NCBI RefSeq assembly: GCF_001411555.2
Contig: NC_049916.1
Coordinates: 9,559,295-9,623,294, forward strand
Length of the DNA stretch: 64,000 nt
Source: Juglans regia
Taxonomy: Eukaryota > Streptophyta > Magnoliopsida > Fagales > Juglandaceae
Direction of reading: 5' to 3'
Shown: positions 46,665-60,310 of the stretch, in pieces
Layout: each line of letters begins with the position of its first letter
How positions within the stretch are numbered: position 1 is the first letter of the stretch
The notes under the pieces: model-generated
The model's database searches: none
The model's input: only the letters and a program-made list of their open reading frames with translations
What the model was told of the DNA's origin: nothing
Program-made: the position numbers and the translations under genes

Positions 46665-47030
46665 TCAAATACCAAGATTGCTTAACATCTCCACCATATC
46701 TTCTCTATTATCATCACTATCATCAAATACATCCACATTTATGTCGATGTCGTTATCTTCCTCCATTTGTTTGGACTGGGTGCTAAATTTGATTCCTCGA
46801 GGAAATGCTTCCTCATGTAAGACCCGCGGTGAGTATTTAGGATTGATTCTGTTGACATATAAATGATCTTCCACTACCACCAAGTTATAATAACTAAGGT
46901 TTTTGCACTTCTTGCACGGAGATCTTATAGAACCTAGAGTGTTAATACTCCTGTGAGCAAATTCTATAAAAAACTTCTCCCCTTATGCATATTCCTTATA
47001 GTCTCTACCAAGATTATTTCCCAACAACAT
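46665..47030 (-). pseudogene. tnp2: CACTA tnp2 N-terminus, Transpos_assoc domain
   Basis: The minus strand reads KFFIEFAHRSINTLGSIRSP and CKKCKNLSYYN, then VVVEDHLYVNRINPKYSPRV. This matches the transposase-associated domain with its paired cysteines (C-xx-C) and the DHLY block. A Ser/Asp-rich acidic linker (DNDIDINVDVFDDSDD) follows before the catalytic region. A stop lies in KEYA-stop-GEKFF near 46985. The true start is probably upstream of 47030. Confidence 0.75.
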
Positions 47031-48159
47031 TCAACTCTTATCTATTGTATTTCCGTTACTCGACTACCATTACAAAAAAACCAAAGTCAGGGATAAACAC
47101 TATCACGGGTCTTTCCATATTCACTGCTTATATTCTGATACGGTAGTTGGTTCTATCACATTTGAGAGACTATAATCTACATTGCATATATACTCAGTCA
47201 AAAACTCTCATGTTAGTCAAAATTTCGCCAACATTTTCCTACCATTCTCCAAGTATGCTAATTGCGAAAAGTCATCTGACCTATCCACGGGCCAAGGAAC
47301 TTACGGATCACACACCCAAAGAATTAAAGGAAACACTGAACTAAAAATTCTAAAACTAACATGAAAGTTTAGACTGAATATATCTACTATATAGATGATA
47401 GAATCTCAAACTGTCTACTTTGGACAATTCAAGAGTTGTATCCAACCATTATTTACGAATAATAGGGCATAACTTTCGAACGGGTCTAAGGTTCAATTGG
47501 ATATGAAATCAATTATGCAAACACACTTAGTAGACACTTTTATCCTTACTAAGTATCGACTTCTAACTAGTAAACCAAGTCCATTAGGGTATTTTATGAA
47601 CTTTTTGTCTATTTGATCTAACTATTAGTGTTTGGGTATTTTATTTGGTTTATATTTTAATTAGGGTATTTTATGCAAATTAATCATATTATTTTAATTT
47701 GGGTATCTTATGCAAATTAATTGATATTATTTGGGTTCAAAATTAATAGGCAATTATGGAAAAAAAATCGCACTAACATACTAACATATTTTCACAAATC
47801 AGACAATAATACAATATATATATATATATATATATACACATCAATACCCAAATGCATTACTCTAATTATTTTCACAAATCACCATATTATTCATACCCAA
47901 ACCACACTAACATACTAACAACATTAAAAATATTTCTCTAATTAATTTCACAAATCACACTAACATACTTTCTTACTAAAATAATCCATAATAGCATTAA
48001 CATTACTCCAAATTTTAAAAAATATCATGAAAATTTGAAATAATTCAATCCCCAAATACATTAATTATTTTCACAAATCACGCAATACATATTGCTAGAA
48101 ATACTAGATCAAAGTACACAACGAAAGCGATATTACCTCATCGTAAATATCTAGGATCT
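47031..48159. other. AT-rich stretch, probable CACTA 5' flank
   Basis: No gene. It should contain the 5' terminal region of the CACTA element, but I found no TTCTTGTAGTG terminus. Short phrases such as TAGGGTATTTTATG and CTAACATACTAACA recur. A TA microsatellite is at 47815-47836. Confidence 0.4.
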
Positions 48160-51100
48160 AGTGCGGTTGTTTCACAGATTCTTTGTCGTCGTCGATGTTC
48201 ATTCAGAATCTCTCGTATCGATGGTGGAGTGTGCTACGTGGCAATACCAGAGCAATACCCACATATTCCATTGCCTAAATGGCAGAACTAGAGAGAATTA
48301 TTTGAAGAGAGATTTCTTGTTTTTGATGCCAGTATCATCCAGAGGGGAGAGCGGCTATGTAAATAGCCCCTCTAAGTGTAACCCCCGGCTAGCCCTTAAT
48401 GGCCAGTCATCAAGTCTCATGAAGTGGTTTAAGAACCACTTCATAACCACTAAGAGAAGGTGAAGGGGTGCCCACTATGAGTGCCCCTTTCTTACATCTC
48501 CCACTCACACATAGTGAGCAAGACCCCAGGTCTGCATCCCTCAATATATTCTCAATCTTGTTCATACTAGCAAATAGGCCGTGTGACCATCGAGCACAGT
48601 TGTAAAAGAAAAATGGGAGCACTATACCAAATCTCTCCTAGAGAAGACCAGCATAGTAACATCCCTAAAAGTGTCTCGTTATACCTCGACTCATTTGGTC
48701 ACATTAGACTAAGCATCCCTAATCCCTCTCAAGTTCAAATGACTCAGAGCAATGCTCAATCTCCATAAAATATAATGTACTCACAGCTATATTGCAACTC
48801 CCAGGAAGCAACATAACTTGCCGGCAATGAGTACACACCATTATCAATGTGTTACCAAATAGTCTTCCGTTTGCGCTCATGTCATTTAGTTTCAGTTTAG
48901 TCGCTTTCCCAGCAATGCCTCTTTAGACCGCATCATTCATGGCCATAGATTACATGCCAAAGTAGCAGACACTAAAACATCAACCTTATGACATAGTTAA
49001 AGGACTCCTAAGGGCATAAATAAATTAAGGTCATTATAACCTACAGGACTCACACGGTGAAGAAGTAAGGAACCATTCACTCACCTCTATTGTTGGTCGC
49101 AAAAGCACATGTAGTATGAAATACATATTATGGTGGAGTTCTCTTTCAAAAAAAAAAAAAAGCATATATCTAATCTCAATTCACCGTACAAATCTTAGTC
49201 TAGTCGCTATCTCAGCCCCTAACCCGAGTCCCTCCATTTGCTCGCTATCCAAAGCGCCAAAGAGGCTCTCGCATCTGGCCAAACCACAAGCTATATGGAT
49301 TGTGGGTAACCATGCATGGTCCTTAGACCTCATCTTAGCTCTCACTAAGGCGACATATCTTTTTGTGTCTTACGACTTATCCCTCTCTGGACAAGTACCG
49401 AGTGACACTTTGTCTCATCTTTGCTCACTACCTCTTTGTAGCACCAAAGGCGATCGCTCGTGTGAGTGAGCCGATCTAAGCCTGTCAATATACGTTTTTC
49501 AACATAACTCATAAATTTATGGTGAATGTGTGTGCTTACCAAAGAATGCTTCCAATCATGCCACATGATCATAGAACACATCAGTATCATGTGCATGACG
49601 AGCAATACCATGAGGTACAGAGAAATCACATGGTCAACAACAAATTATTAAACCACAACTCTCAAGTGGTGTTTAATGACCATTTCTCTCCATGCACATT
49701 CTAATGTGTAGTAACTTTCCAAATCATGCTCCTACCAAGAGACTTTGCATTTACATATAAAAGTCATTTGCATAACAAGTCAGCGATGATTCATCGTGAA
49801 TCTCATTTAGGTCAGATTCACAATATAATTCGTAGATTCTAGTTAGCAAGTCTAACTGCGATTTTTAAGAATCTACAAGGTGACCACAAATGTTATTAAG
49901 CAAACTTAATTTACGACTTCAAGGTTTCATATAAATCTCTTGCACTCAACAAAAGCATGTGAGATAACCATTATTTATTTTTCATTAAGGGTAAAGCAAT
50001 TAGGGCCTTTGCCCCCAAAGACAATCATAATAGTCTAGTCGTTACTATTAACGACAATCGCATCACAAACTCACTTAACCAAGTAAGCCATATTTACCCT
50101 CTAACAAAAACTTAACCTCTAACTCCCATGAGCAAACCATAATGGAAACACCAAATGGTATAGGCAAAACTAGATTCTTTAGTATTTTTCATCTCACTAA
50201 TTGTCTATGGATTTTGAACAAGAGCTCCTAGAAACTGTTTTCCTCAAAAACAGTCTCACAAGACATGAAATCTGAGCTTCTTTTCACAAACCCATGTCCA
50301 TCACCTCATAGTATGGAAAATCTCTTATTAGGCGACAATTAATTATCTAAGATAACCAATTCGCAATATCTCTTATGATGACACTTTTCTAATACTGTCA
50401 ACAGCGTTCAAAGAATCCCATTTTATTCAATAGGTCGTTTAATAAAAAAAACGACTAGGTACATTGGGTATCTTTGAATAGATGGTTTGTTTAGACCACA
50501 TGTAAACAGCACCAGCAGCATTCATTCGCTTTCTGTACCAAAATAGTACTAGCAACAATCATGCGTACCATCTAATTCTCTTATGAGAATCAGCTATTTA
50601 ACACCTTCAAGAAAAGTTTCAATAAATATGCAATCAATAGCTATCTAAATGAAACTCAGTTAGTGCCAAGAGATGAATCTATACCTCTATCAACTCTACT
50701 TTTCCTTTGTCAATTAGATCAACAACCCTAGGTTGGATCATATAAGTGAAGCGAATCTAAGATTCTATGTTGGGATTCCTACTATGTGAATTCAATATCT
50801 TTAGTGGAGCCATATTACAAATATTCCCTTCTAGTCTCTAAACGACGAGAGAATATTGATATAAAGCTACCACGCTATTTATGAGGATCCTTATATTCTA
50901 TAACTTTTTGGGAGTCACTATCACAAATGGTATACCTTAACTCAAAGGTATACTCCCACTAGTTGTTGAATTACTGCCACTATTTCCGGCGATCTTATAT
51001 AAAAATAATTTTATAAATATTAAGGTTAAGGTAATGTGGAATGAAACCTGATAAAAACGTTCTTTTCAAAAAATAAGTGTTACAAAAATCTACAATTCCC

Positions 51101-52634
51101 CACCCTCGCTGAAAATACGAGTAATTTTCTTGACTTAACAAAAAAAAATGATCAAGCTTAGATCCTCTCGATTTTTAATAGAATTCACATTTGCACAAAA
51201 TAGTCACTCAGCCTTTCTCAAAAGCGAATGAATTTGATCTAAGGATGACAAATCAAAATTAAGGTTGCAACCCCATATTACATCAACCCAAGTGTGATGT
51301 AACAACTGCTTTGTGCCATAATTCATTTATAACACTATTCTCAGCAAGTCAATAAACTGCGAAATAATTGTTCTCATCATATAACTCATACGATTGTGAT
51401 TTCGAAAAACTTTTAACTAAAACAAATATTTTCATAAAAAAATTTTGGATCGTATTTATATGATGAAACAACATATTTATTATCAAAGTCCTTAGTGTAC
51501 ATGTATAGGAACTTTCACATAGAAAATGCTCATATTGCCTTTTCTTTCTGACCCTACTAAACCAAGGAGAGGGATCTCTTAGCGAGAACATCTTCAATTT
51601 CTCAAGCTTCACACCCATCATCCTATGCCTCTATGGCATATTTTAGTATATCATTTCACCACCCGAGAAATAATAGCATTGAGTCAATGAGTGACCATCC
51701 AACTTCCAAACCTCTAGGAATTCTCACTAACACCACTACTTTCAATAAGTCTTAAATCAAATTAGGTATAAACTTCACAAATATCCCATTAAAAGCGCTA
51801 ATAAAAACATCGTTTTGTGCAACAAATACAGTATGTGACGTTTTAGCTGCTAACTAGCGATATATTCTTATTTCTTGCATACTTAATATTTTTCATATTC
51901 TTCAATCCACTATAGGAAAGAAAAGAAAAACATTGCGAGAAATTATTTTAGCCTAAAACCTATCTAATGCAACCATGAGCAAGATTTTTAGGCTTAATTT
52001 AAGTCGTACCTAATTATTCAGACTTTTGCCACAGTTACCATGCAAACCTCCAAGGTGCTTGATATTATTACTCTCAAGGGGTGCTCCAAAGTTTATATAT
52101 TTGTAAGAACCTATTTGTTCTCGCTAGAGATAAATAAAACTTGAGCAAGATTACCAGTGCTAGTACCACATAGAGGTGCATTGATAAAAACTTTAAAAAA
52201 TGAATGTGCCAATCAAGAATGTTCTCGACACTCTTGCACACTTAAATTTTAATGTCCTTACTTGCCAAACATACTAGCAAGTAGAGAGGGTATATTCTTA
52301 TCTGTGAGTTAATCTAAGTTGCTTCAAGTTTATAATGCTCAACCTCAAATATAGGAGCAATTAATCTTTGCATTACAAAAACAACACGCAACTTTTGTTA
52401 TTACCCACAAGATTCAAAGGCAAAATAGTGGTTTAGCTCTTATCTGACAGATGATTCCATCAATTTCTATAAAAATTGTAGTGCATGCGTCCTACGCGCA
52501 CTTCCAATTTTACTCTAGACTTTTTAGAGGTTTCATAATAATTATGGTCTAAGACAATCTGACACTCACAATAATCTTTATTTGTTTCCAACTACTGCTC
52601 ATGGAGGAGATTAATGCGACGATTAAATCGTATA
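48160..52634 (-). mobile_element. Noncoding LTR-type or LARD-like element of unknown class, right part
   Basis: Long sequence without any recognisable coding domain on either strand. The minus strand near 48190-48130 reads GATCCTAGATATTTACGATG then TAATATCGCTTTCGTTGTGT, resembling the leader downstream of LTRs in some plant retroelements. The plus strand has CATCTCCCACTCACACATAG near 48500 and CTCCCACTAG near 50965, phrases I associate with antisense copies of large noncoding retroelement derivatives. This is recall-based. The frames at 48161-48463, 49116-49469 and 49345-49629 carry no domain. It appears to continue at 56928 after LTR-A copy 3. Confidence 0.35.
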
Positions 52635-52639
52635 AATAA

Positions 52640-55600
52640 TGTGACGCCCCCGTTCATGACATATAAGATGCAATGTTCCTAACATGCATCTAGCATTATG
52701 CAATATTCGCAGCGGATAATAATTTTTTTTTTTCAGCAATACTATGCACCAAACTTATGATATCCCAAATACTTACAACATACTTCATACATAAAGACAT
52801 ACTAAACAACTAAGATCACAACATTAATCCAAAATAGTTGTGAACAAAAGAGTGTTGGAGATTGAACTCCACAAAATACAAGTAGTAACCTAAGGCAACT
52901 ACATCTAAGTCACACCGTCGCTTAGTCAACCGTTTCCAGTTGGTCTTTTCTTGGTTCTCCTTCTGATCCTGGAACAAGATCTACCCTTCGGGGGGAATGG
53001 TAGTTGGGATTACCACAGTGAGATTTGATTACAAATCTCAACAAGTTAACAAAAAAACTTCACACAGGTTAATGATGCATGCATGGCAATAAATGCATGA
53101 ATGCACAATCAAAGTCAATAGTAAACATAACATAACTTGACATAACATGGCATGAAATAATAAGCATAACATCACTTAACATAATATGGCATGGAATAAT
53201 AAGCATAACGTGACTTGACATAACATGGCATGAGCTGACATAACTTGAACTGAAACTGACACTTAGCATGACGTCACATAAACTTGAAACTTCACATGAA
53301 TGTAAGCTTGAACATAGCATAACGTGAAACATGACTTGAACGTAAAATACATGAACTTGGAATCTTATTCAGTAGACTTAATCAATAAAGTGACCATACG
53401 AGTGCTACACAGGTCCCCTTGAACCGTGTGTCCCTACCGATTCACGCATCACAACACAGGTGTCTATACCAGCTGTGAGTGTGTTAATACGTACTCCACA
53501 GTTGTTGTGGCCCCACATATCCTACGTGTCACAATTGTTGTGTCTCACGTAATGTATGCTCCACAGTTGTTGTGGCCCCATACTTCATGCTCCACAGTTG
53601 TTGTGGCCCCATGAATTGTTTATGCCACACTCGCTATGGACACACATAAAATAAAGTTTGGCTCCATCGGTGTTAGTGCCTGGCTCGCTCCGATGACCAG
53701 CTAGTTAGGCCTCATTCGCAACCTGTTGATTATACTTCGTCAATTTAGGGAATTTCACACCTATTTAGACACTACAGCGTGAACAAAGGAGTCTCACTAG
53801 GATATTACCACATCCTAGCGCTTAGGGTCGTGATTGACATGAATAACTTAACCAGATTGTTCTCGAGATACACAAACTGTATTCGAGACGGGATGACATG
53901 AATATGAAAAGACAGAAGTCCTGACGTAGCGTAACGTGACGTGAATGTAAGATGACAGACATGACATACTTTGAGACATAAATGTAACAGATAACATTTC
54001 ATAACATGGCATATATGTAACAGACAATATTTCGTAACATTGGATAACATGTGACAGTGAATATTACGTGACATGAAATACATGTAACAGATAGCATACT
54101 TAACTTAACATGACATACTTGCAATGCAAAGCAATGTATAGAAATACATGACAGAATATCTTATGTAACAGATGAATAATTCATGACAGAATAAATTTTG
54201 TGTAACAGATAAATATGTAATGACTTGGCATGGCACATATAATAACATGCATACATACACTTTAGTTCCCTTACTTATCACTCATACACATTAAATTGAT
54301 AGTAAGTTAAAAGCTAACTTACCTCGATCGTCATGTTCTACTAGAATAAAGTGCGAAACACAAGAAACTGTAAAGGGTATTCTAAAACTTAAAAATTAAT
54401 TACTAACAATTAGAAATATGAAAAGAGACAACTTAGAGTAAAATTACCATTTTACCCTCTACATGTAGGCAAATGACCATTTTACCCCTAACTTAAGGAT
54501 TTCACATCCTAATTCCAAAAATTACAAAAATTTACATTCCTCATGTAAATTTTGTCTCAAATTCAAATATCAACTCAGAAAAATTTAAAACCAATCACAA
54601 CTATGAAAAACTCACTATGGCCGAAACCTACATAGGCCATTTTGTCTTGATTTTGGTTGCAAGTCTTTCAAGTTTCAAAACTCATGATTAAACCAAAATC
54701 TTGTAACAATGATCTTCATATCCTAAGTTTAAAAACACACTTAAAAATATCCATCAAGAAAAAGCTAATTATCAACACCAAACTTTTTGTAAAAAGACCC
54801 AAACTTTTTAACAAAAAGTAAACCTTAAATCACAAGTTTTGACCTTAATAAAAACATCTCCAAGAATTCCAAAAACAAAATCAAATCTTACTTCTAACAT
54901 ATTCATAACATCATCCTAAGACTTGGTCCAAAACAAAAACTGTTTTTCCCAACTAACTTTGATCAATCTCTTGATCCATGGGTTAAAGACATGTGATCTT
55001 CAAACTAACACATCACATGGTTTAAAAATGTGTCCTAAAGAAGATACAACCATCAAACTTAAAATCACATGGCTAAAATTTAATAAAACATGGATCTAAC
55101 TCAAAAACATCAAATTTTAGGCCTAATCGAAATCCTCTTGTATAGAAAAACATATCTTTAAAAATAGTACTAAATATCTTCGAAATAACATCCTAACATG
55201 TATATAAGAGGCTTAGGATCATCATATAAAAATATCGAAGCCTTTGGAATAAGATTAAACCCCGAAATATTCAAACTTTCACAAAACAAAAACTATTTTT
55301 CCACTTCCAGTTTTCAAGTTTCTAACTCTAAGAAAATCTATCATCAAAAGCTTTATTCATGCAATAAAACCTCAATGAACATTCATAAACACATGATAAC
55401 AACACTCCATAAAATTTTCGGACCAAGATATGTCCATTAACTTGGTCAAAATTTTCAAAATATAACATACTCTCCAGTTTCACGCCCAGAATGACCTTTC
55501 CATGGTTAAAAATACTTTGACCGATCATTCATGGAATGAGACTAATAAGATATCCACGGAAACCACACTCAAAGACAAACAACTTATGAGATGGAATAAT

Positions 55601-56922
55601 CGTGCCAAAATACTTACAAGGGGTCAAAAATGGCCACGTAAAAAGACCCAGAAATCTGTTCGAGAGAGCTCTTTTGGCTTTTCTCTCTAAGAACGGGTGA
55701 AGAAGTGATAAAATGGAATGAAATGTGCCTTGCACGACTTTAGACTCCTGGAGGGGGAAGTTTTGGGCTGGAATGACCCTTGATTGGAGGTGGCTATGTG
55801 ACATAAAGTGGAGAATAATGAGAGGAATGGACTGCCTGCAGCAGCTATGAGAGATGGAGGTTGCTGGAGTGGATTTCTCCTTCACATCAAAGCACTATTG
55901 GGTGCAGGCAATGGCAGTGGATGGTATGCCATGTGGGGGAGGAAACTTCTCCAAGAAGCTTTGCCAAGGTGGCCAATTTCGTGGGCCTCGATGGGCCCCA
56001 ACCAAGTGGGCTTCAATTTGGGGTTTAAATGGGCTTTGGTTAGGGTTTGAGATGCTATCAAGCCTAAAACCAATTTTTTATTGGCCCAATCAAATTTGCA
56101 AGGTTTAAAAGGTTGGATAATGATGTCATAACAAGGATTTGATTAATTAATATCATGTGGATGTGATTTAATCAAGTGATTAAACACAATACTAGAAATC
56201 AGGTTAGAAAGGGGTTTGGAGGCCAACTTTAGGGTTTGGGAGACCGTTTAGGGTTTCGGTTCCAACCAAACTTTTGGGGTTTCAATTGAATTCCAACCAT
56301 TTAGGGTTTTGCTAGGATTGAAACACTCCATGGTCTGGCACAATTTGGTTGAACAAATGAAACACAGCTTTGCTTAGGTGCCAAGTGTCTAATACCATTC
56401 ACTATGTGTGGCTAAGATCTTGCCAAGTGTCTAAATAAAACTTCTCTAACCTAATTTGGACATTCCACATTGTGATTTTGAAAACACTACAATGGCTGTG
56501 TTTATCGAGGTTACTATTCACTCTGAAAAAAAGCATAATAAACTTAGTACTAAACAATTCTAAATATTCATATTAACCTATAGTGAAAATAATTTACTGA
56601 AATTCACTCCCAAAGTACCCCTAAAAATAAAATCACAATTTTGAAAAGGCGTTTCATCCGAAATTATGAAAATTGGCTATTGCGCCATAAAATCCTAAAT
56701 AATCCACCGAGTCTAATGGCGTAGACCATAACGCATTCTAACACTTCTAACTATCTCAAATAATTATACTCATAATTCTAGCACCATAGTGAGTGATAAT
56801 ACTAACTACGTTGACACACTAAAACCTGAGCGATTGGTCGATTCGTAAAAAATTATAGAGTTTTCACGAGGTTCCTAAAGTCAATAGAAATTCTACCAGT
56901 GAATTTCTAGTGGGCTGTTACA
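52640..56922 (-). mobile_element. LTR-A solo LTR, copy 3 (4283 bp)
   Basis: Plus-strand ends are TGTGACGCCCCC and GGCTGTTACA, with perfect AATAA target duplications at 52635-52639 and 56923-56927. The structure follows copies 1 and 2 with minisatellites at 53110-53340 and 53890-54200 and dyads from 53496. About 65 bases are missing right after the first 12: GCCCCC is followed directly by GTTCATGAC, whereas copies 1 and 2 have an extra segment bounded by two C-runs. This fits a deletion between short repeats. Noncoding. Confidence 0.87.
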
Positions 56923-56927
56923 AATAA

Positions 56928-58795
56928 TCTTTAGGCTTTCTTCATGTTTATCTCAAAGTTACTAAACTATGCGCATCTAATAGCACACACATTTAAGAAA
57001 TTTCCCGCGTTAATCTAAGTCAGAACAAAAAATAATTAATACACGTCGCAAGATCAAAAATTCGCTAAACTTCATAATTATCTCTTGCGCCACAATGCTT
57101 AATTATTAATTTCTAACTTAATTTTCGCGCAAATTTATATCGTATAGAAAATTAATTCTAAATCAATATCAACCATACTCCCACTTAGGATAAATAATCT
57201 ACCGAGTCAGTCACATGTAAAAAAAATTTCTTCCTAGACCGAAGAAATCAATTTGAGTCAATCATAAGCATGGACTAATCAAACTCAGGCTACTTAATCC
57301 TCTAGTTTATCACATTCTAAAAATTGAAGACTAATTCTTAAAAAAAATAAAAATTCAAACAATACAAGTGATAAAATAAGCTCATACAATTACATGAAAT
57401 CACAATACATGTACAAAAATGATCACTTCCCGTTTGATCCAAATAATTATTATTCACCAAAAAATAATAATCTAGGCAATTTATAACATAAAATAAAATG
57501 CCTAATAAATGCGATAAAATATGACATCATAATATCATAGCATGCATGTATTCAATAAGCACACGAAAAATATATTTCAGAAAAATAAATATTTTATGCT
57601 ACAATTACATGCAGAATAAATAAATAAAATCAGCAAACTTGCTAACAATAAGCTCTAGTCCAATGGTTGAGCTTATAGCCCTTGTGTGTGAAGTCTTGGG
57701 TTCAAAACATCACTCAAGCATTTTGTCAAAAAGTCACTATTTTTAGACAGCTAATGGGCCGCACCCCCTTGGGTGCCCAGTTGTAGAGCGGGCCAAGGTC
57801 TTCTAAGCACACGACCCAAATTGGCCAGTGGCCCTTTTAAAAAATAATAGACTGCTATATTTTAAATGCAAGAACATTGATGAGTCGGATTTAAAATAAA
57901 TTTCACAATTTTAAAACAAACCCAAGTCAAGCCCACTGGTTTTAGCTCAGACCCAAGTAAATAAAATATAATAGTCCAATTTTTTTTTTTTTTAAACAAG
58001 CCCATAGCTCAAGCTCGTATAGATGAAACACACATAACTATTCATCTTCTTCCTTAAATCGTAACCTACATACAAGTCATCCAAAAAACAAACTCTCAGC
58101 CGCCGCCACGCCAATTCCTAGCAGAAGCACTGTGCCGTAGCAGCACTTCCTCACACGGCATAGCATGCGGCGCTGCTTCTCCATCATCTGTGCTGCGGAC
58201 TGCACCCAACTGGTGCCCGCACTAATGGATTGCCGCACCACCATTACGAGCGGCTCTGCGTGCAGCAGAGTTTGAATATGCGCACAGCATCGAAATGGTG
58301 CCTGCAGCTCAATGCAGCACCACCATGGTGCGAGTTGCTCTGCTCGCATCAGAGGACAATGCCTCCTTGAAAGCGCTCGTAGCTCTGCATGTAGCAGAGG
58401 CGGCCATGCCACTCCTAGGAGCTTTAGAGCAGCTAGTCATGGTGCATGGAATGGCAGTGCTACCCTTCGTCCATGTGTTGGAGGGCTGTGCCTCTGCGCT
58501 CAACAGAGGACATCGCCATGCTCTGCGCCCAGCCGAGCTTTCTGCGTTGGCCTGGGGTGCAACTCTTCGCACAGTAGATCTGAACCGTGGCAATGTGGCA
58601 CTCTTTGATGCACACCGACGTTGCTTGTTGCACCATGCCGATGGACTGTAGTCCATCATGGCAGAAATTGCCGCTTAGCCTAGTGCGTGACATTGGTTGT
58701 CGCAACACCCTGGGCAGCGCAACCCCCTCTGCAGTGATTCAAAGCAATCACTTTGGGTGCGCAGTGCACACTTGTCAGTGCCTGTGGTGGTCAAT
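56928..58795 (-). mobile_element. Noncoding element of unknown class, left part
   Basis: Continuation of the 48160-52634 element after LTR-A copy 3. It contains CTCCCACTTAGGATAAATA near 57180 and long AT-rich text. 58077-58760 is a GC-richer segment with repeated GCAGC, CACCATGGTG and GCTCTGC words, and overlapping frames on both strands (for example 118 codons at 58295-58651). Those frames have no known domain, and their mutual overlap comes from palindromic words, so I do not call a gene. LTR-B copy 2 begins at 58796. Confidence 0.35.
57650..57860 (+). mobile_element. Possible tRNA-derived SINE
   Basis: TAGTCCAATGGTT (57656-57668) fits a polymerase III A box, and GGTTCAAAAC (57699-57708) a B box, at tRNA-like spacing. 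A body without coding capacity follows, ending in an A/T-rich tail (TTTTAAAAAATAATA near 57836-57850). Target duplications are not clear. The tRNA-like folding of the head is poor, so this is tentative. Confidence 0.4.
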
Positions 58796-60233
58796 TGTGA
58801 TACCCTGCTCCTTCCTTCTTACGTACGCTCGTTCTTTCTTACGTATGTTCCGTCTTTATGACGGAAGCAAATCCCGAGGGCAGAGATTTTGTGCTTGTCT
58901 GCCCCTTCTATCTAGTGACTACGAGACTCGTCATTCGTGTCGAACCCCGATGGCGTGTCTTCAAAGATATCTTGTGACTTCTAGGGCATGCCCAGTATTT
59001 TAAATATGCTGGAAATATTTATAAGGAGTATTCCTAGTGTTATTGAATTAAATTGATCTTAAATACGACAATCATAATATTCTTGAAGAGCTCCAAAAAT
59101 ATTATAATTGTCACAAATCATTTTAATATTATTAAATTAATATTATTATTAAAATGATTTCAATTATTTAAGATATTATGAGATTTAAATTATGTTGAAA
59201 GTTTTTATTAATTAAATGGTTTTATTCTCTTTAATATGTTAAGTGAGATTTCATCATTTTATAATGATGAAGAATATTATTTTATAAACTAAAATTAGTT
59301 TAAAATAATATTCTACCTTAATTCCTCTAAGCGTTTTTAATTAAGTTAATATTTACGCATTTTCAAATCAGTATTTGAGATCCACCGTTAGATCATTACG
59401 TGGATCCCCAGACAAAGGGACTGGGTTAAATACCCAGACCTCCTCTCTTTCTCCCTAATTTCCCGTAGCTCTCTCTCTCTCCTCCCTCTCCCAAGCGTAC
59501 GCAATACGCGGCTTCCCTCTCGCCCGAATGGTTCCATAGCTTAGCCAGGCACCACAGTGCGTCGCCAACCCTCACCGCCGGCACCACCAGCTCCACCTCA
59601 CACCGGCGAGCCTCCCTAGCCCAGCCACTCTCTTTCACGCTCTCCCTTTCTCCCTTTCGGAAGTGCAAAGCCCAAACGGGCTTGGTGTCCATTGCGCCGC
59701 CCTCCGGTGCCACCACCAGCACGGGAGCTTCTCCTCCCACCGGCCATCACCCTCCAGCGAGCTTGGCCTCCACCTTGCAGCCACCTTCCCCGTAGCACAC
59801 ACGTAGAGACCCATGCACGGCTTCAACGTGCGCCGCTTCTAGCGCCACTGTACGCGGCACCCACAACCACCAAGAGCCACCATGGGCTTCTCCTTTCCTC
59901 CCCTTTCCTCCTCCACATGACCCGAGGCCCATAGCCTCCCCTTGATCCATCGCACGAGGCTCCTCCCACGCATGGGTTTTACACCCTCCACCGCCGTGCA
60001 CCGCCACCCACGGTGATTGACCGCCACCTTCAGCCTCCTCCAGCCACCACCAAACTATCCCAACCACCATTAGCTTCGATCTACCACCCATGCACACTCT
60101 CCCCCACTCTCTCACGGGTTTCCCTCCCCCTTTCACGGCCATTCCTCCCACCTCCGCCGTGAACCACCGTGGTGCCACCCCAGTGCCACCATGAGCTCCA
60201 CCAGCAACCCCTCAGCTCAACCCTAGGTCCAAA

Positions 60234-60310
60234 CCACCACTTTGAGTGGTGGGTAGTCACTGCACGTGCTGGACAGCCACTGCGCGTGGTTGACCGCCAC
60301 TGTACACGGC
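60234..60310. repeat. Array of four CAC-N5-GTG dyads in LTR-B copy 2
   Basis: CAC half-sites start at 60238, 60258, 60278 and 60298, the same exact 20-bp period as copy 1. Unit 1 is CCACCAC, TTTGA, GTGGTGG; unit 3 is CCAC, TGCGC, GTGG. Unit 2 is partly broken and unit 4 is weak. Confidence 0.8.

Larger units (their letters stand above)
23303..47031 (-). mobile_element. Nested CACTA (En/Spm) transposon
   Basis: On the minus strand the pieces, in order, are the Transpos_assoc domain (46850-47030), the tnp2 catalytic region (45143-46664 and 40500-40796), DUF4218 (about 39850-40450), DUF4216 (29135-29790) and a TnpA-like second gene (29051-28413 and 24101-23303). That is the standard CACTA gene order. 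It is interrupted by LTR-A copy 4, a LINE carrying LTR-A copy 2, LTR-A copy 1 and a MULE-type MITE. The CACTA terminal repeats were not found: the 3' side is cut by LTR-B at 23302, and the 5' end should lie right of 47031. Stops and deletions show it is dead. Confidence 0.85.

Noticed and set aside
58295..58659. 118- and 116-codon frames on opposite strands
   Set aside because: They are mirror images of one GC-rich segment with palindromic words; neither shows a family motif.
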